Of a DNA stretch of 64,000 nucleotides, positions 33,280-44,990 are shown in pieces. Numbering within the stretch: position 1 is the stretch's first letter; each line of letters opens with the position of its first letter. The stretch is from Beverwykella pulmonaria (lineage: Eukaryota > Ascomycota > Dothideomycetes > Pleosporales > Melanommataceae), in contig BCHH01000010.1 of assembly GCA_001599595.1 (NCBI GenBank), positions 541,359 through 605,358 of the forward strand. The letters run 5' to 3'. The notes below the pieces were generated by a model that was not told the origin of the DNA, did not search any database, and saw nothing but the letters and a program-made list of their open reading frames with translations. Position numbers and translations under genes: made by a program.

Positions 33280-33934
33280 GGATGCAGCTGTCGTGGGCAA
33301 AATAGATAGGACTTGTTTGGAGTTAGTTTTTGAAGATTGTCTCGCACAGGGTAATACTTTTCTTCCAGTCATTTTGTTAGCACGTCGTGCTTATATTAGA
33401 GCGTTTGTTATCAAAGCCATGAAATGAATCATGAGATTGCAATGAAACAGCGTTTGCAAACAGAACAAGGGATTGCCACAAACATGCCCAGATTTGTCTC
33501 GCTTCGGGATACGCCATCGTCAGATGAAAGAGGGGGTGGGGTGCGTTGAAGTTGCACCAGAAGAAAAGGTTGTGGAACGTGGGAAAGGGTGTGACGTGAT
33601 AGCGCCAAGATGCTAACCATGTTCGGTCTAGCGGAATTTTGATCTAATCTTGCCGGCCGAGTCCCCTCCAGGCGGATTCCACTCATTAGATTTGATTACC
33701 CTTTGTTACTGTTTCTACTCATATAAATCTCACTAGAGGAGGACGTCCAAGGCTTCAAATATACGCAGAAAAGAATCATGTACCAAGGTTAAACTCGCTC
33801 TTTTATATTTACAGGCATGACGAAGGCCAAAACTCCAATGACATCAGGATTGATGGCGAAAGCGGATCGATCGGACAGCAATACGGACATAGGGATGAAG
33901 TTTTTGCCATACAACGACAGGAATGAGATTACAC
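33280..33934. other. Convergent intergenic region
   Basis: About 650 bp between two convergent genes, presumably 3' UTRs. No gene or motif recognised. Confidence 0.45.
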
Positions 33935-35267
33935 CTACTCTGAAATTTCGCGGATAGCTGAAGTAGGAACTCCTTCGTGCTTTTTCCCAGCTAACTCGTT
34001 GTGACCGCTGCCGGAATCGCTCTGGGAGTCCTCTGCTTTCGCCACCGTTCCAGTCCTCTCCTTGTACCCCAAGAACAGGAAGCCAATTATGACTACGAGC
34101 CAGTATAAGTTGTAAGAGATTACAGAGCCGTAAGTAGCTGAATTTTGCCAGCCGAAGAGGGAGTTGAAGACGCCCCATCCACCGTCGCCGTTTGAAGACG
34201 GGTTGCAGCACTGACTAGGGTTAGTATGGAGAGAGAGAACCGCATGTAGACGATACTTACGTTGACGTGCCATACGCTTTTGCGAATGTCATAAGATCCA
34301 GGACCAGTGCCTGCTTCTGCTACTCCATCGCCAGCAAGCTTCACCCACTGCGCTGGTCAGTCTTTGCTTCCAAACATGGTTGATAGCATGGTACTTACGG
34401 CATGTAGTTCAAGATTCCAGACACCCTTGGAGAACAGCCCGGCGGCAACCAGATACAGGAAGCAAGTGGACACAACAAGGAAAATCTGCAAAGATGTACG
34501 ATTTCCCCCTCTGCCGCAAGTGTCAGCCATCCAATTATTGTACGGCAAATGTGGAACTTACTTGTAAATCAGAAACCCGATCAGAGCACCAGCACCCAAT
34601 CCGCAGAAAACAGCGAGTGGGAAGGAAGTGGCAGGGAGTCCGAGTCCCACCCCAGCGATGAACAATACAGCTTCAATACCTTCCCGCAAGACGGTAATCA
34701 ATGGCAGTATGAACATCGCGTACTTTTCCCCCCATCGCTTGAAGCGACCTCCTATGGGTAGGGAAGAATCCTTCGTCTCAATAAGGTTGGTAATCTTTAC
34801 GCGCCACTTATCCTGAAGCTTGCTCACTCGCAGCAGAGCAGCACCCATGACAGTAATAATAACAGACGCTATGATGCCAAAGACACCTTCCCAAAGCTTC
34901 TCGGCGCCCTCGAAAGATTTTTTCCCTGCCGTGTAAAACGTGGCAATGAGTCCGGCACCGATACAAAGGCATATGAACACTCCAAGAGCGACACCGAACC
35001 ACACCTGCGGTTTTGTTAGAAGCGTGGCTTGGACAGGCACTCGAGATGGCTTACCTGTCTGACCAGCTGCTTCCGTACTTTAGCATCATGCTCAGGTCCC
35101 AAAGTTTGTTTCAGGAATGCCAAGAGCACAGAAACGATAATGCTCGTCTCGAGACACTCACGAAAGCAGATGAAGAAAACTGCAAAGTCGTCAGCATGCG
35201 AACTAAACGACTGCAGGCTTCAATTATGACGAGTTGGCTTACCGGAGACCGCAAAGACGTTCGGCAT
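33935..35267 (-). CDS. FTR1: High-affinity iron permease Ftr1
   Basis: Plasma-membrane Fe(III) permease that works in complex with the Fet3 ferroxidase in reductive iron assimilation. Six exons on the minus strand: 35267-35243, 35179-35055, 35004-34562, 34510-34399, 34347-34261 and 34210-33935, with five introns of 50-63 bp; 355 residues and about seven hydrophobic segments. Key iron-exchange motifs are seen: [20 protein letters not shown] in the first membrane segment (the usual RE[T/S/G]LE carries Cys here) and [19 protein letters not shown] in the fourth. The C-terminal [20 protein letters not shown] and [15 protein letters not shown] blocks are typical. The cytosolic tail is polar and rich in Ser, Glu and Lys. 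Its neighbour across a shared promoter is FET3. Confidence 0.96.
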
Positions 35268-35389
35268 GGTTAGAGGCCTGATGGAGTCTCTTGAAAATAT
35301 TGAAATCGCAGTATTAAACCCCTCAATGGCACGGCGCAGAGGAGGCCGAGCGGTGGGTGAAGGCGTGAGAATGGGGGAAGGAGGCCTTA

Positions 35390-35398
35390 TTATCAGAT
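35390..35398 (-). promoter_or_regulatory. SreA-type GATA site ATCTGATAA
   Basis: TTATCAGAT on the plus strand, an exact reverse complement of ATCTGATAA, lies 123 bp upstream of the FTR1 start codon. Confidence 0.7.
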
Positions 35399-35863
35399 GA
35401 GGATCTAATCTGATCATCTGCCGGCTCTCTGGGAGCAGCCGCTTAAAGCGGAGCGGACCTTTCACCCAATACGAAAGCGAGGGCCGAGGATCGGCACAGA
35501 TAAAATGAAATTTTGCTGTGGGCTGATCAAGCCCTTAAGACAAAAGCGACCAACCGAAACGGCGACCTTAAACCGTGCAGGCTCAGGCTGCACTCACGGA
35601 TGTTTGGGACTTTCCTTTTCCGCAAAAGAAGCAACTTAATCCGAATCAATCTGCTCCAAATGCACTACCGAGCAAGGAATATGGATAGAAACGGCGAAAG
35701 GGTGCCTTGGGAAAGGTTTACAAGAAACAGCTGCCGCTGGAGACCCTGCTCGCCAAGCACATTACCAAGCGAACAAGCAAAATTCAAGACTTCTCCACGG
35801 GCCAAGCTCGGCGTTAGCTCATCGCCTATCCCGGTAGAGCCCGAGCCTTTGTCGATCTGGGCC

Positions 35864-35872
35864 TTATCAGAT
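35864..35872 (-). promoter_or_regulatory. SreA-type GATA site ATCTGATAA
   Basis: TTATCAGAT on the plus strand, in the middle of the shared promoter, about 540 bp upstream of FET3 and 600 bp upstream of FTR1. Confidence 0.65.
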
Positions 35873-36167
35873 CGCCAGCTACCACGATTGTAGGATAGCA
35901 AAGACAGTAGCAAAACAAAGTCCAGCGCAGGATGACATGGCCCAACACCGTCTCGTGAGCATCGTGCAGCTTTTGCGGTCTTTTCCTCCCTCCAATGGCG
36001 TCTAAACTTTCCTAAGGAGTGTTTCATGGGCCGCTACTGACAGCTTCCAAGCCTGTAATTCCTTCTCTGACAGGCCACAATTCATCCGCATCTTACACCA
36101 CCTGGGTCCCCTCACACGCCTCCACCTCAAAAATACGACACCACGTTTCCAATCGCGTTATTAGATG

Positions 36168-36176
36168 ATCAGATAG
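36168..36176 (+). promoter_or_regulatory. Near-match GATA site ATCAGATAG
   Basis: ATCAGATAG differs from ATCWGATAA only at the last base, keeping the HGATAR core. It lies 59 bp from the exact site at 36227. Confidence 0.45.
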
Positions 36177-36226
36177 CGCGGCCGAAGGTCGGAAACACCC
36201 ACGCGAACCTCCCATTTCCAACTGAG

Positions 36227-36235
36227 TTATCTGAT
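36227..36235 (-). promoter_or_regulatory. SreA-type GATA site ATCAGATAA
   Basis: TTATCTGAT on the plus strand, an exact reverse complement of ATCAGATAA, 178 bp upstream of the FET3 start codon. Confidence 0.7.
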
Positions 36236-36413
36236 CGCTCGTTCACTCTGTCCCCAGGCGGTCTTATCAATCTAATCAATCTTTCCCATCACAGCCCCAT
36301 CAAACCCCCCTGCTCTGGTACTAACTGCTAACGTCTTGATCACTCTATTCTCGGGATTTTAATATCACGGCATTCCCGCATTGATGGTCCATTGAACCTG
36401 CTCACGTCACAAA

Positions 36414-38699
36414 ATGGCTATTTCTTTGTCGAACTTCCTCATTCCAATATTTCTGCTTCTTTCCGTTGTATTCGCTGATGTTGTCACGTACGACTTCGAC
36501 GTATCCTGGGTCAAAGCGAATCCTGACGGGCTCGCAAATCGTCCCGTAATCGGCATCAATGGCCAATGGCCTATCCCTCCTATTGTGGCAACCATTGGGG
36601 ATCGCGTCATTGTCAACGTCAAAAATTCGCTTGGCAACGAGTCTACGAGTCTGCATTTTCATGGCATCTACCACAATGGCACAACCCATATGGATGGTGC
36701 CATCGGTGTTTCGCAATGCAAAATTCCTCCAGGAAGTTCGTTTACCTACAACTTCACAGTGAGTCCAACCTCGAGCCAGATAATACGTCTAAACTCACTC
36801 ATTAACGATTCTAAAGGTCAACCAACCGGGCACATACTGGTACCACAGTCATAACCGTGGCCAATACCCAGATGGTCTTCGCGGCCCCTTCATCGTCCAT
36901 GACCCCGACTCCCCACATAAAGACCTCTACGACGAAGAAATAGTCCTCACCTTCTCAGACTGGTACCATGACCTGATGCACGGACTTCTAGCGGGCTTCA
37001 TCAACATCAAGAATCCTTCGGGTGCTGAACCCGTTCCGAAATCTGCGCTTGTAAACGACACTCGCGATCTCTCAGTCAACATTGAACCTGGAAAGACGTA
37101 TCTCTTCCGCATGGTGAACATAGGCGCCTTTGCAGCGCAGTATGTCTGGTTTGAAGGCCATACAATGCGTATTGTGGAAGTTGATGGCATTTATACCGAA
37201 CCCACGGATGCGGATATGATCTATATGACCGCAGCCCAACGATACAGCGTGCTTGTCACGGCGAAAAACAACACTGATGCGAACTTCGCGTTCGTGGGTA
37301 GCATGGACCAGGTATGTTGGCCACAACCTCCCCCACCCATACGCTAGCCTAGATCTACACCAGGATGCATTAGATCAAGCTTCTACGATAGTCTGGGCGC
37401 TTTTAATTCTCTCACTCTATTTTAGCAAGTACTTGGGGCTGACGATCTTGTCTATGTCTAGGATCTCTTCGATACCATACCGCATGGCCTGAACCCGAAC
37501 GTTACGGGGTGGCTCGTGTACGATGAGAAGAAAGAGAAGCCTGCTCCGAAAGAGATTGCGGAGTTTAATGACTTCGATGACTTTCAGCTTGTCCCGCAGG
37601 ATAAGGAGGGTATCTATGATCACGTTGATCACACTGTGGTGTTGGATATGAAGATGGATAATCTGGACGATGGGGCAAATTAGTAAGTCTCTACACCACT
37701 ACGTCTAGAGCAATGAACGAGTGTTAAACATGTGACTGACATATACTCTCAGTGCCTTCTTCAACGACGTTACATACGTTGTCCCCAAGGTCCCCACACT
37801 CTACACTGTCCTCTCGACAGGACCAAATGCCACAAACCCAGCTATCTATGGCTCCAATACGAATCAGATTATGCTCGAAGCTGGGGAGGTCGTGGAAATC
37901 ATATTGAACAATGATGACCCTGGAAAGTAAGTGTACTTGAACCATCTCCCCCACCCCCTTTCCTCCTCCTCCTCCTCCTCCTCCCTTCCCACACTCCATC
38001 CACTCGCCCTCCCTTCATCACACATCTAAACGTCTACCCACACCCCCTCCCAACAAAGCGCCCACCTGACCGTTCCCAGACACCCCTTTCACCTCCACGG
38101 CCATGCCTTCCAAGTAGTCTCGCGCTCCAACGATGAAGCCGGGGCCTACGATTCGTCAGTAACCCCCAGCTCCGGGTTCCCCGCGACCCCCATGAAGCGA
38201 GACACGATTCTCGTGCGACCTAACGGAAACATCGTTTTACGTTTCCGTGCTGATAATCCGGGCGTGTGGTGTGAGTCTCCTTTCTCATTATTACTTGCTG
38301 TTTCCTTCACTACTCCACTTCTTCTCGATCCACTACAACTAGGATGGTATTGATAGCGTTCCAGTATTCCACTGCCACATCGAATGGCACGTAGCCTCGG
38401 GACTAGTAGCAACGATTATCGAGCGCCCCCTCGATATCCAAGCCCAACTCTCCGGCAAGATCCCAGCCGACCACCTCGCCAGTTGTGCCGCTGGCAACGT
38501 CCCCACGGCTGGAAACGCCGCGGGCAACACCAAAAACCTTTTAGACCTGAAGGGGGAAAACAGATCCCCAGGGAAAATCCCTGACGGTTTCACAGCCAAG
38601 GGGATCGTCGCGCTCGTGTTCAGTATCTTGGCGGCGTTTGTGGGGATTGCGGTTATTGGTGTGTATGGGATGAGTGATATTAAGGATAAGATGGGTTGA
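36414..38699 (+). CDS. FET3: Multicopper ferroxidase Fet3
   Basis: Cell-surface ferroxidase that oxidises Fe(II) with O2 and passes Fe(III) to Ftr1. Six exons, 36414-36758, 36817-37311, 37462-37682, 37753-37926, 38080-38270 and 38365-38699; 586 residues. The N terminus is a signal peptide ([21 protein letters not shown]). Copper ligands are seen in [30 protein letters not shown] (completed across intron 4) and [10 protein letters not shown] (completed across intron 5). The Glu in [14 protein letters not shown] corresponds to the iron-binding Glu185 of yeast Fet3, which separates ferroxidases from laccases. A C-terminal membrane anchor ([20 protein letters not shown]) with a short cytosolic tail agrees with Fet3 topology. 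Intron 4 holds a CTC repeat (37963-37984). The divergent FTR1 partner supports the assignment. Confidence 0.97.
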
Positions 38700-39865
38700 G
38701 GGTGTTCTAGATAGCGATAGGGATGAGTGGTACGAGAATGAATGGAGGGTGAAAGGGGAGGGTTGGGGGTTGGGAGAGGGAAAGGTGAAAATAACTGCAT
38801 ACTACATACTGCATACTACAAACTGCATACCACATACTGCATACCACATACCACCAAACCCGGCTAGCGTCCTGCGCTCTACGCTGTTGACTAGCTATAC
38901 ATATATCATCTATATATACACGACTATATATTTGTTTTCCACGTCACTGTTGAACCACTGTACTCGCGTATACGTACACCATGGCTGCGACGCATTCCTT
39001 TCACGCGCACTTTCCAAGCGAGACTAGTCAACATTAGCGTCCTCCACTATCTCGTCGTATCAAGCATACATATCACAGCCTCTCTCTTGTCGCCCTTATC
39101 GTCAGTCTTCCCCGTCCCACATCCACTCTCCGCGTTGCGACCCAAATACAAGATTAGAAACCTAAAAGCGTAGATACTGACCCTGCCGTCTCCTTGTCCT
39201 TGTGAGCCTTTCCCTTCCATGGGAGGCATGTGCAAGGTCAGTCATGGCCTCGAATACGCAACTGTGTGTCGTTTTCATGTGAATTGACACTGTTATAATT
39301 CTAGTGGCATATTGGTACGCTGTTCCGTCTACATAACGACCTAGTTCAACTTCATCCTCAGTTTACCACTTCAGTTCCGTCAAGATTGACAGTAAATTAC
39401 TCAAACCTGCTATGCAAAGCCGCCGTGACTAACAATAACCCAAGAACTGCCCTTGCAATGCACGCTATTTCCTCCCACTGATACCATGTTAGTCCATGCC
39501 ATGCTTTGAATACGACTCATGCTCGTCTCGTCCTTTAGAACGCCCCTCAAGAATAAAAGATGGTAGAGATCTTTCCATCTCCCCGTCCATCAGAAGATAG
39601 CTATCCCAAGTCAAAGAAAGTGATACCGCTTATCCCTTTGCACCACCCAATTAACACGCCTCCCCAATTTAATCTCCTCAGGGTAGAACGGAGTAAGTAC
39701 GAACCGCCTCCCAGTGCTTCGAAAGAACCATTTCCGGCCCGGACCCCACCTACCATGATACGGCTGCCACGCCAAGTAGTGGATGAAGAAACAGAAATCC
39801 CTGTCTCTGAACCTAGAGCGAAATATCGGGTTAGCTCTGTACCCTTCCTTTATTGTTCAGCGCCT
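38700..39865. other. Convergent intergenic region with a tandem repeat
   Basis: About 1.2 kb between FET3 and the OMP decarboxylase gene, both 3' ends. Apart from the 14-bp tandem repeat annotated separately and an A+T-rich TATA-like stretch near 38890-38930, nothing is recognised. Confidence 0.5.
38794..38849. repeat. Four tandem copies of a 14-bp unit
   Basis: Units ACTGCATACTACAT, ACTGCATACTACAA, ACTGCATACCACAT and ACTGCATACCACAT follow head to tail, starting 94 bp after the FET3 stop codon, then trail off as ACCACC. A minisatellite in the presumed 3' UTR or flank. Confidence 0.8.
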
Positions 39866-41038
39866 TCACCCCTGCTTGATGCAGATCCTCTCCTCATATG
39901 CTTTCCAGCCTTCAGATCTATACCGCTGCGCCTCCTTGAGTCTATTCTGTGCTCTTGTGATACCTCGGCCGACAATGATGACATCGCACTTATTCTCGAG
40001 TATCAGCTTCCGCGGTGTATTGTACTGCTGGCCCATGCCATCGCCGAGTTTCTTGCCCTCTTGGCCAGGAGGCGGTAGTTGGCATCCGGGGGTCATGGTT
40101 ATGAAGTTGTCTGTTGGCGCCTTGTTCATTGACCGCTGTGCGATAAACCCTAAGACGAACTCTGATTGCTGCCGGGCAATCTCTAAACACTTCTGAGAGT
40201 ATTCCTGCGTCATGAGATGTCCTTCGGAGCTCATTTCGGCAATGAGGAGCAGGCCACGGAGGAAGGGCGATTCGCCGAGGCGGGCAAGGAGGGTCGGGGT
40301 GTCGATGTTGAAGGCATCGTTGGGGTGGAAGTCGGGCTCAGGACGCGGCGAGATGCTCTCTGTACGCGAGGTGATGGTGGTGCTGATGCTCACGACGCTG
40401 TGTTTGCGGTCCATGACCTTGATGCTCAGACGCCGTTTGTCGACGCCTTCGGCCTCGACTGGCGACTCCACAGCGGAGTCGACGATTAGAGCTTCTTCGT
40501 CTGGATCCTCCTCTTCGTCGTCGTCGTCGTCATCGTCGGCTCCGTTGAGTGTCCGCTGGGGCGGAGACGCCGAGATGTCGGTGTGCACGCCGGTGTTATA
40601 CTTGGCAATGGTCGAGTTTGCGGCCAACTGCAGCGCATCGACGATGGCGGGGCCGGGCAGGATGTGGGCGTTTGTGATCTCGGCCCAGTCTGCGATGCGG
40701 TAATAGCCTCCTGTGTACTGCTTCCTGACGGTTTCGCCGATGTCTGCAAACTTGCGGTCTTCGAATATCAAAAAGTACTTTCTGCGGGCAATCTCCTTCA
40801 GGGCCTTGGCAGTGCGCTCGCTCCAGTCGGACACGGTGTCGCAGTGTGTCTTGAGGATGCATATCGAGTCACCAACGTCTTCGGCGACGGCGAGCAGCTC
40901 CGCGGAGGTCTCGACATCGGCGGAGAGACAGAGGTTAGTCTGTTTGATGGACATGAGTCGGAGGAGGTAGGCGGCAAGCGGCGAAACCCCGGGGGCATTG
41001 GCGCGCGTGCGGTACGTGGACGCGGAGATGTCGGCCAT
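39866..41038 (-). CDS. pyrG: Orotidine 5'-phosphate decarboxylase
   Basis: Last step of UMP synthesis: OMP to UMP plus CO2, in the cytosol (URA3 in yeast, pyrG/pyr-4 in moulds). Single exon, 390 residues. Catalytic motifs: ICILKTHCDTVSDW and FEDRKFADIGETVRKQY, then GLLLIAEMSSEGHL, MTPGCQLPPPG and CDVIIVGRGI for phosphate binding. Between ITNAHILPGPAIVDALQLAA and the GLLLIAEMSS block it has an extra segment of about 100 residues with a poly-Asp/Glu run, an insert also known from filamentous-fungal enzymes of about 390-400 residues and absent from the shorter yeast Ura3. No defect seen. Confidence 0.97.
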   Translation of the reverse strand: MADISASTYRTRANAPGVSPLAAYLLRLMSIKQTNLCLSADVETSAELLAVAEDVGDSICILKTHCDTVSDWSERTAKALKEIARRKYFLIFEDRKFADIGETVRKQYTGGYYRIADWAEITNAHILPGPAIVDALQLAANSTIAKYNTGVHTDISASPPQRTLNGADDDDDDDEEEDPDEEALIVDSAVESPVEAEGVDKRRLSIKVMDRKHSVVSISTTITSRTESISPRPEPDFHPNDAFNIDTPTLLARLGESPFLRGLLLIAEMSSEGHLMTQEYSQKCLEIARQQSEFVLGFIAQRSMNKAPTDNFITMTPGCQLPPPGQEGKKLGDGMGQQYNTPRKLILENKCDVIIVGRGITRAQNRLKEAQRYRSEGWKAYEERICIKQG

Positions 41039-43332
41039 GGCAACAGACCCGGCGGGGGTGGACGCTGTTTCGGGTGGCAGCGAGAGAACTTGGTGCTGCG
41101 TGTATGTGCAGCTGTAGCTGTGAGTGGTGAGGAGGAGCTCGGGGGACGCGCGGTGGGGTCAGGACTCGGGCGGCAGCAAGATGAAGGAGGAGAAGCACTG
41201 GTGGGGAGGGGTGGTGCTGCACGTGAAGAATGGAGTGTGAGGGTCTGGTGAGCTCGGGCTACGCAGCGTGGGTGCTTGGAATGGGCAAAGAGAGGGTGCC
41301 GGAGTGCAGCTTCCTCTGAGGGCAGAGCAGGAGGAAGCGGCCCTACAAGAGTGTCCTGGCCCCTCCGTGGGGGCTCTATACACGCCGCTTGTCTTCGCCA
41401 AAATTGCTTCGTTTTTTCTCAGGGACCACGACCAGGGCCCTTCTTGCTGTGCCCTGTGCGGGCCGCCGCCGTCGCTGATCCGCCGCCTAGCGCCTGCATC
41501 CTCCGCCCGAAACTGTCACCCAGGCCAAGCATCAACATCAGCTCATTTCCACCCAATAATGCGAAATCTACCAGCTGAACGGGCATGGATAGACGGGGGG
41601 CGGATGGGCGGACGGACGCAGAAGACAGCATTGGAGCACCCGTCGTCTGAGGGCGTCGCCGGCCGCTGTGTGCACATATTCGCTCGCTTGGGAGTTCCGT
41701 GTCCGCCCTAGCAGGAAGCGGAGGCGAGGGGCAGAATGGTTGGGCGGCTTCTACGGCGAGTCTCATCCTCTCTGTCCTACTGTAGACGGACGCCACCAAG
41801 GTCTGCAACTTGGTCTCTACAGGGCGGGAGACGCTCTGCGCTTCTTCTCCCGCTCAGCATGCTTTCCACTGCCCGAAGCTTGCCGTCATGCGGTGGGGGA
41901 GCTCATCTGCGTGCCCCAGCGCCACCCGAAGCCCGCGCATCATCTGTCACAAACAAGACCCTCCCATCACAAGACATTCGCGTCCTCGTTCACTTCTCCT
42001 CGCCGACTTGCTCAACCCCAACTGTGCCGCCTGATGCAGCCCGCCCCTGGAACCCGCAGCCCTCAGTTGGGCCTCTCCCATCTGATCCTAGTGCAGAGCC
42101 CATGATACTGCCTATTGGCAGTCCGATATGTTAGCAGTGGGCGCGTCGTATCACTTTAGGCCCTTCTCTGCACCTGCAATCAACACCAGCGAGCACCGGT
42201 ATTGGGTTCCACTGCTGTGGGCCTCCGATCCCGACTGTGGAGCAGAAAGGAACAACCCGGAGCCGGCCCAACGTTCCGTCGCCGATCTATCCAGCTACGG
42301 CGTGAAGGAGCTCCATGCTCGAGATGCTTGTGCCGTGGCTTCCCACGCCGAGAGACTTGGGGTGCTCCAGCTTGGAGCCTGACATGTTGGTTAGGTAATG
42401 ATTCGAGAAAGACGGCCAACCGTGACATGGACGAACAACAACCACCCTCATCACCGTCAATATCCGCTCTTCTATAGGTGTGGCGAGTTTTATAATTTCT
42501 CTTTCTGTTCCACCAACGACGTCAAACCGTCGCACCCGTCGTTATGGGAATGAAACCTTGTTCATTGCCTCGATACGCTGTTTTTTTCATTGGCTGTTAC
42601 TCAGGCTCGTTGCATGCGACTACCACGCAAGCAACCGGCCATTCCTGCGCTCCAAGTGAGAATGTGAGAGCTCATAGTATCGTACCCACTCTACTGCGCT
42701 TGTTCATTGTTCGTTCATCCATCCATTCATCACTGCGCTAGCAGCCGCTCAAAATTCCAATTATAGAGGCTGGATTAGTGGAGAAAGAGACTGTAAAACG
42801 ACGTTTAGGTACATCAACCTTCTTCCCCTTCGTCAGCTTTGCATTGTTTGGCAAGGAGAAGGCAGGAACAAGTTGGTACACAGCCGCAACCTTTTCAGAA
42901 TGTTACCTGTCATCTTCAACCTCGAAATCCTGTAGTGTTAGTAGTGCACCTCTGTCCCAAGGTCTGTTCTATCCAGTTATACAGTCATTCATCTCATTAT
43001 ACCATGGCGGCGGGGGGACGAGTGACTGAACGCGATAAGCAGAGAAATGTCTACTTCACCCTCAATTCCGTAGTTTGAACACCGCTCTTGGCAGGTAAAA
43101 TACTTCATTCGCGGTCGCTGAGAGAGAACTCGCCTTCACTCGAGTTCGTTGCCAGTGAAACGTCGAGCGTTCACGCCTTCACCTGAACGGAAATTTCCTG
43201 GCGTGCTGAAGAACATTTCTTTTGTTGCAACCCTTCTTTTCTCGACATCTCGCACTGCTTCCATTCCAACCGCACGACTACTCCTAACACCACCCTTCTA
43301 ACTCCGCTCCTAGGCTCTCCGATTCGTCGACA
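41039..43332. other. 2.3-kb intergenic region
   Basis: Promoter regions of the OMP decarboxylase and AT-hook genes. Frames at 41268-41711, 41668-42134 and 42202-42477 overlap each other in different frames and show no family content. Nothing else seen. Confidence 0.45.
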
Positions 43333-44063
43333 ATGCCCCCGAAGAAGGACAAAGAAGCCGCCGGCGCTGCCGGAGCCGCCACTACTGGCGTTGATGGTGC
43401 CAACACCACAACCGCAGGTGCAGGTGGAGTCACCACCATCAAGGGCTTCGACGTCAAGGAGACCCGCATTCTTGCAGCCGCCTTCATCAGCCAGATCGGA
43501 CACGACAAGGTGCGTACGCAAGGACCTCGGCCCTATTCCATCATATGCGATAGTAGCACTAACATTCCTACCGACAGTACGATTACGATTTGATGGCAAC
43601 TCTTCTCGGAAACTCCGCCGGTACCCTCAAGAAATATGTCCCCAAGGTCAGGACCAAGGCTGTCGAGGAGGTCCCGTCATTCGGCGCCTTCCTAAACGGC
43701 CCTTCCAACACGTCCAAGGCTACCCCGGCGAAAGCCAACGGCGGAAAGAAGCGCAAGGCACTCGAGACCGAGACCGACGCCCCTGGTGCCGACAAGGACA
43801 AGGACTACACCGCCGACAGTGACGAGGCCGGCAAGAAGAAAGTGGCGGGTAAAGGCAAGGGACGCGACAAGAAGGTCAAATCTGAGGAAGAGAATGAGGC
43901 CGACGGCGCTGTAGACGAAAAGCGCGCTGCTGCCAAGGGTAAGCCCCGCGGTAGGCCCGCAAAGAAGGTTAAGGAAGAGGAAGAGGAGAAGGAACACGAT
44001 GCCGCTGCTAACGCAAAGAAGCCCGAGGTTGAGCACGAAGCCCAGGTCGAGCACGAAGCCTAG
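43333..44063 (+). CDS. Small basic protein with an AT-hook motif
   Basis: Exons 43333-43509 and 43578-44063 around a 68-bp intron; 220 residues. A structured N-terminal part (TTIKGFDVKETRILAAAFIS, then, across the intron, HDKYDYDLMATLLGNSAGTL) is followed by a long Lys/Glu/Ala-rich disordered tail. KGKPRGRPAKKVK is an AT-hook (core RGRP) that binds A+T-rich minor grooves, so a chromatin role is plausible. Similar small proteins are common and uncharacterised in moulds. The start matches a CGACAATGCCCCCGAAGAAG context. Confidence 0.85.
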
Positions 44064-44990
44064 GTCTCTCACCGTATCTCTGGGACATCTGCGCTTTGCT
44101 CTCTATTCTAGCATCTTTTCTTTGAATCTGGGGTTGGCTGGTGTGCGTAGCGTAAGCGCTTTCGCATCCATAGGATTTGGGGTTCTCGTTGTATGCGAGC
44201 GGCACAGCTTATCTCTAGGACGTTGGCGGCGTTATATGGCGTAAAGGGTTCCTCATGGTTGGTGATTATATGAAGGACTCCTATGTGGGGATGATTGGGT
44301 TTTTTACATGGTTTAGCAGTCTGGAGTCATAATATTCAACCAACGTGGTGTAGATACTCTATCACTCTTGCTCCCCCTTCTCGCCAGTGATTTTACTCTC
44401 TCTCTCTCTTTGAGTCCGACTCCAGCGATCATATTGGACAGTGGAGGATGATGGATCTCTCGGTTGGAAGAGACGAAAAGAATTCTTAAGCAGAAAAATA
44501 TTCAGGTAAGAAGTATCGGAAGATGGGTCATGGGCATGGAGGGAAATTCCATGGAGTCAAGACGGAGAATCCCCATTCCATGGAATCTCCACCGAACTTT
44601 TCTGCCAATAGGATGCTGTACTCTGAGGTCAAGCTAGTTTGACAGTTTATCCATCCTAAATAGCCTACCAATATTTGATAAAAGTGCGTAGGAGACTTCA
44701 TGGATTATATGAGCTGAGACTCCATAGTAGCCCATCTCTGAAGTCTTCCTCCAGGCCCATCGCTGGGGAAGATGTTCTTGAAAGGACCTCGAACTGCTTA
44801 CCAAACCCCATCCAATCGGAGTTTACTTCCCCGAACCCGACGTCCACGCACGGCATGATTCCGCGCTTCACAACATCTTACAAACAACCTCACACCAGCA
44901 AACAATGCCGCAAGCCATCCCAGCTCCTTCCAAGATGGTGACACGGACATATATACATATACGTCCTCCTCTCTCATCCCTCCACAGATC
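44064..44990. other. Intergenic region
   Basis: About 930 bp. The second half precedes the dioxygenase gene and includes an ATATATACATATAC TATA-like stretch (44949-44962). No gene seen. Confidence 0.45.

Larger units (their letters stand above)
35268..36413. promoter_or_regulatory. Bidirectional FTR1-FET3 promoter
   Basis: 1146 bp separate the two start codons and contain no convincing gene. Three exact matches to ATCWGATAA (as the reverse complement) and one near match occur, listed separately. ATCWGATAA is the described binding sequence of the fungal GATA repressor SreA, which shuts off iron uptake when iron is plentiful. Further GATA cores and two CCAAT boxes (near 35992 and 36147) are present; CCAAT is bound by the Hap complex that works with the iron regulator HapX. 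Co-regulation of the pair by iron is therefore likely, by inference. Confidence 0.8.

Noticed and set aside
41268..42477. Series of 80-147 codon frames between pyrG and the AT-hook gene
   Set aside because: They overlap in different frames and show no recognisable domains.
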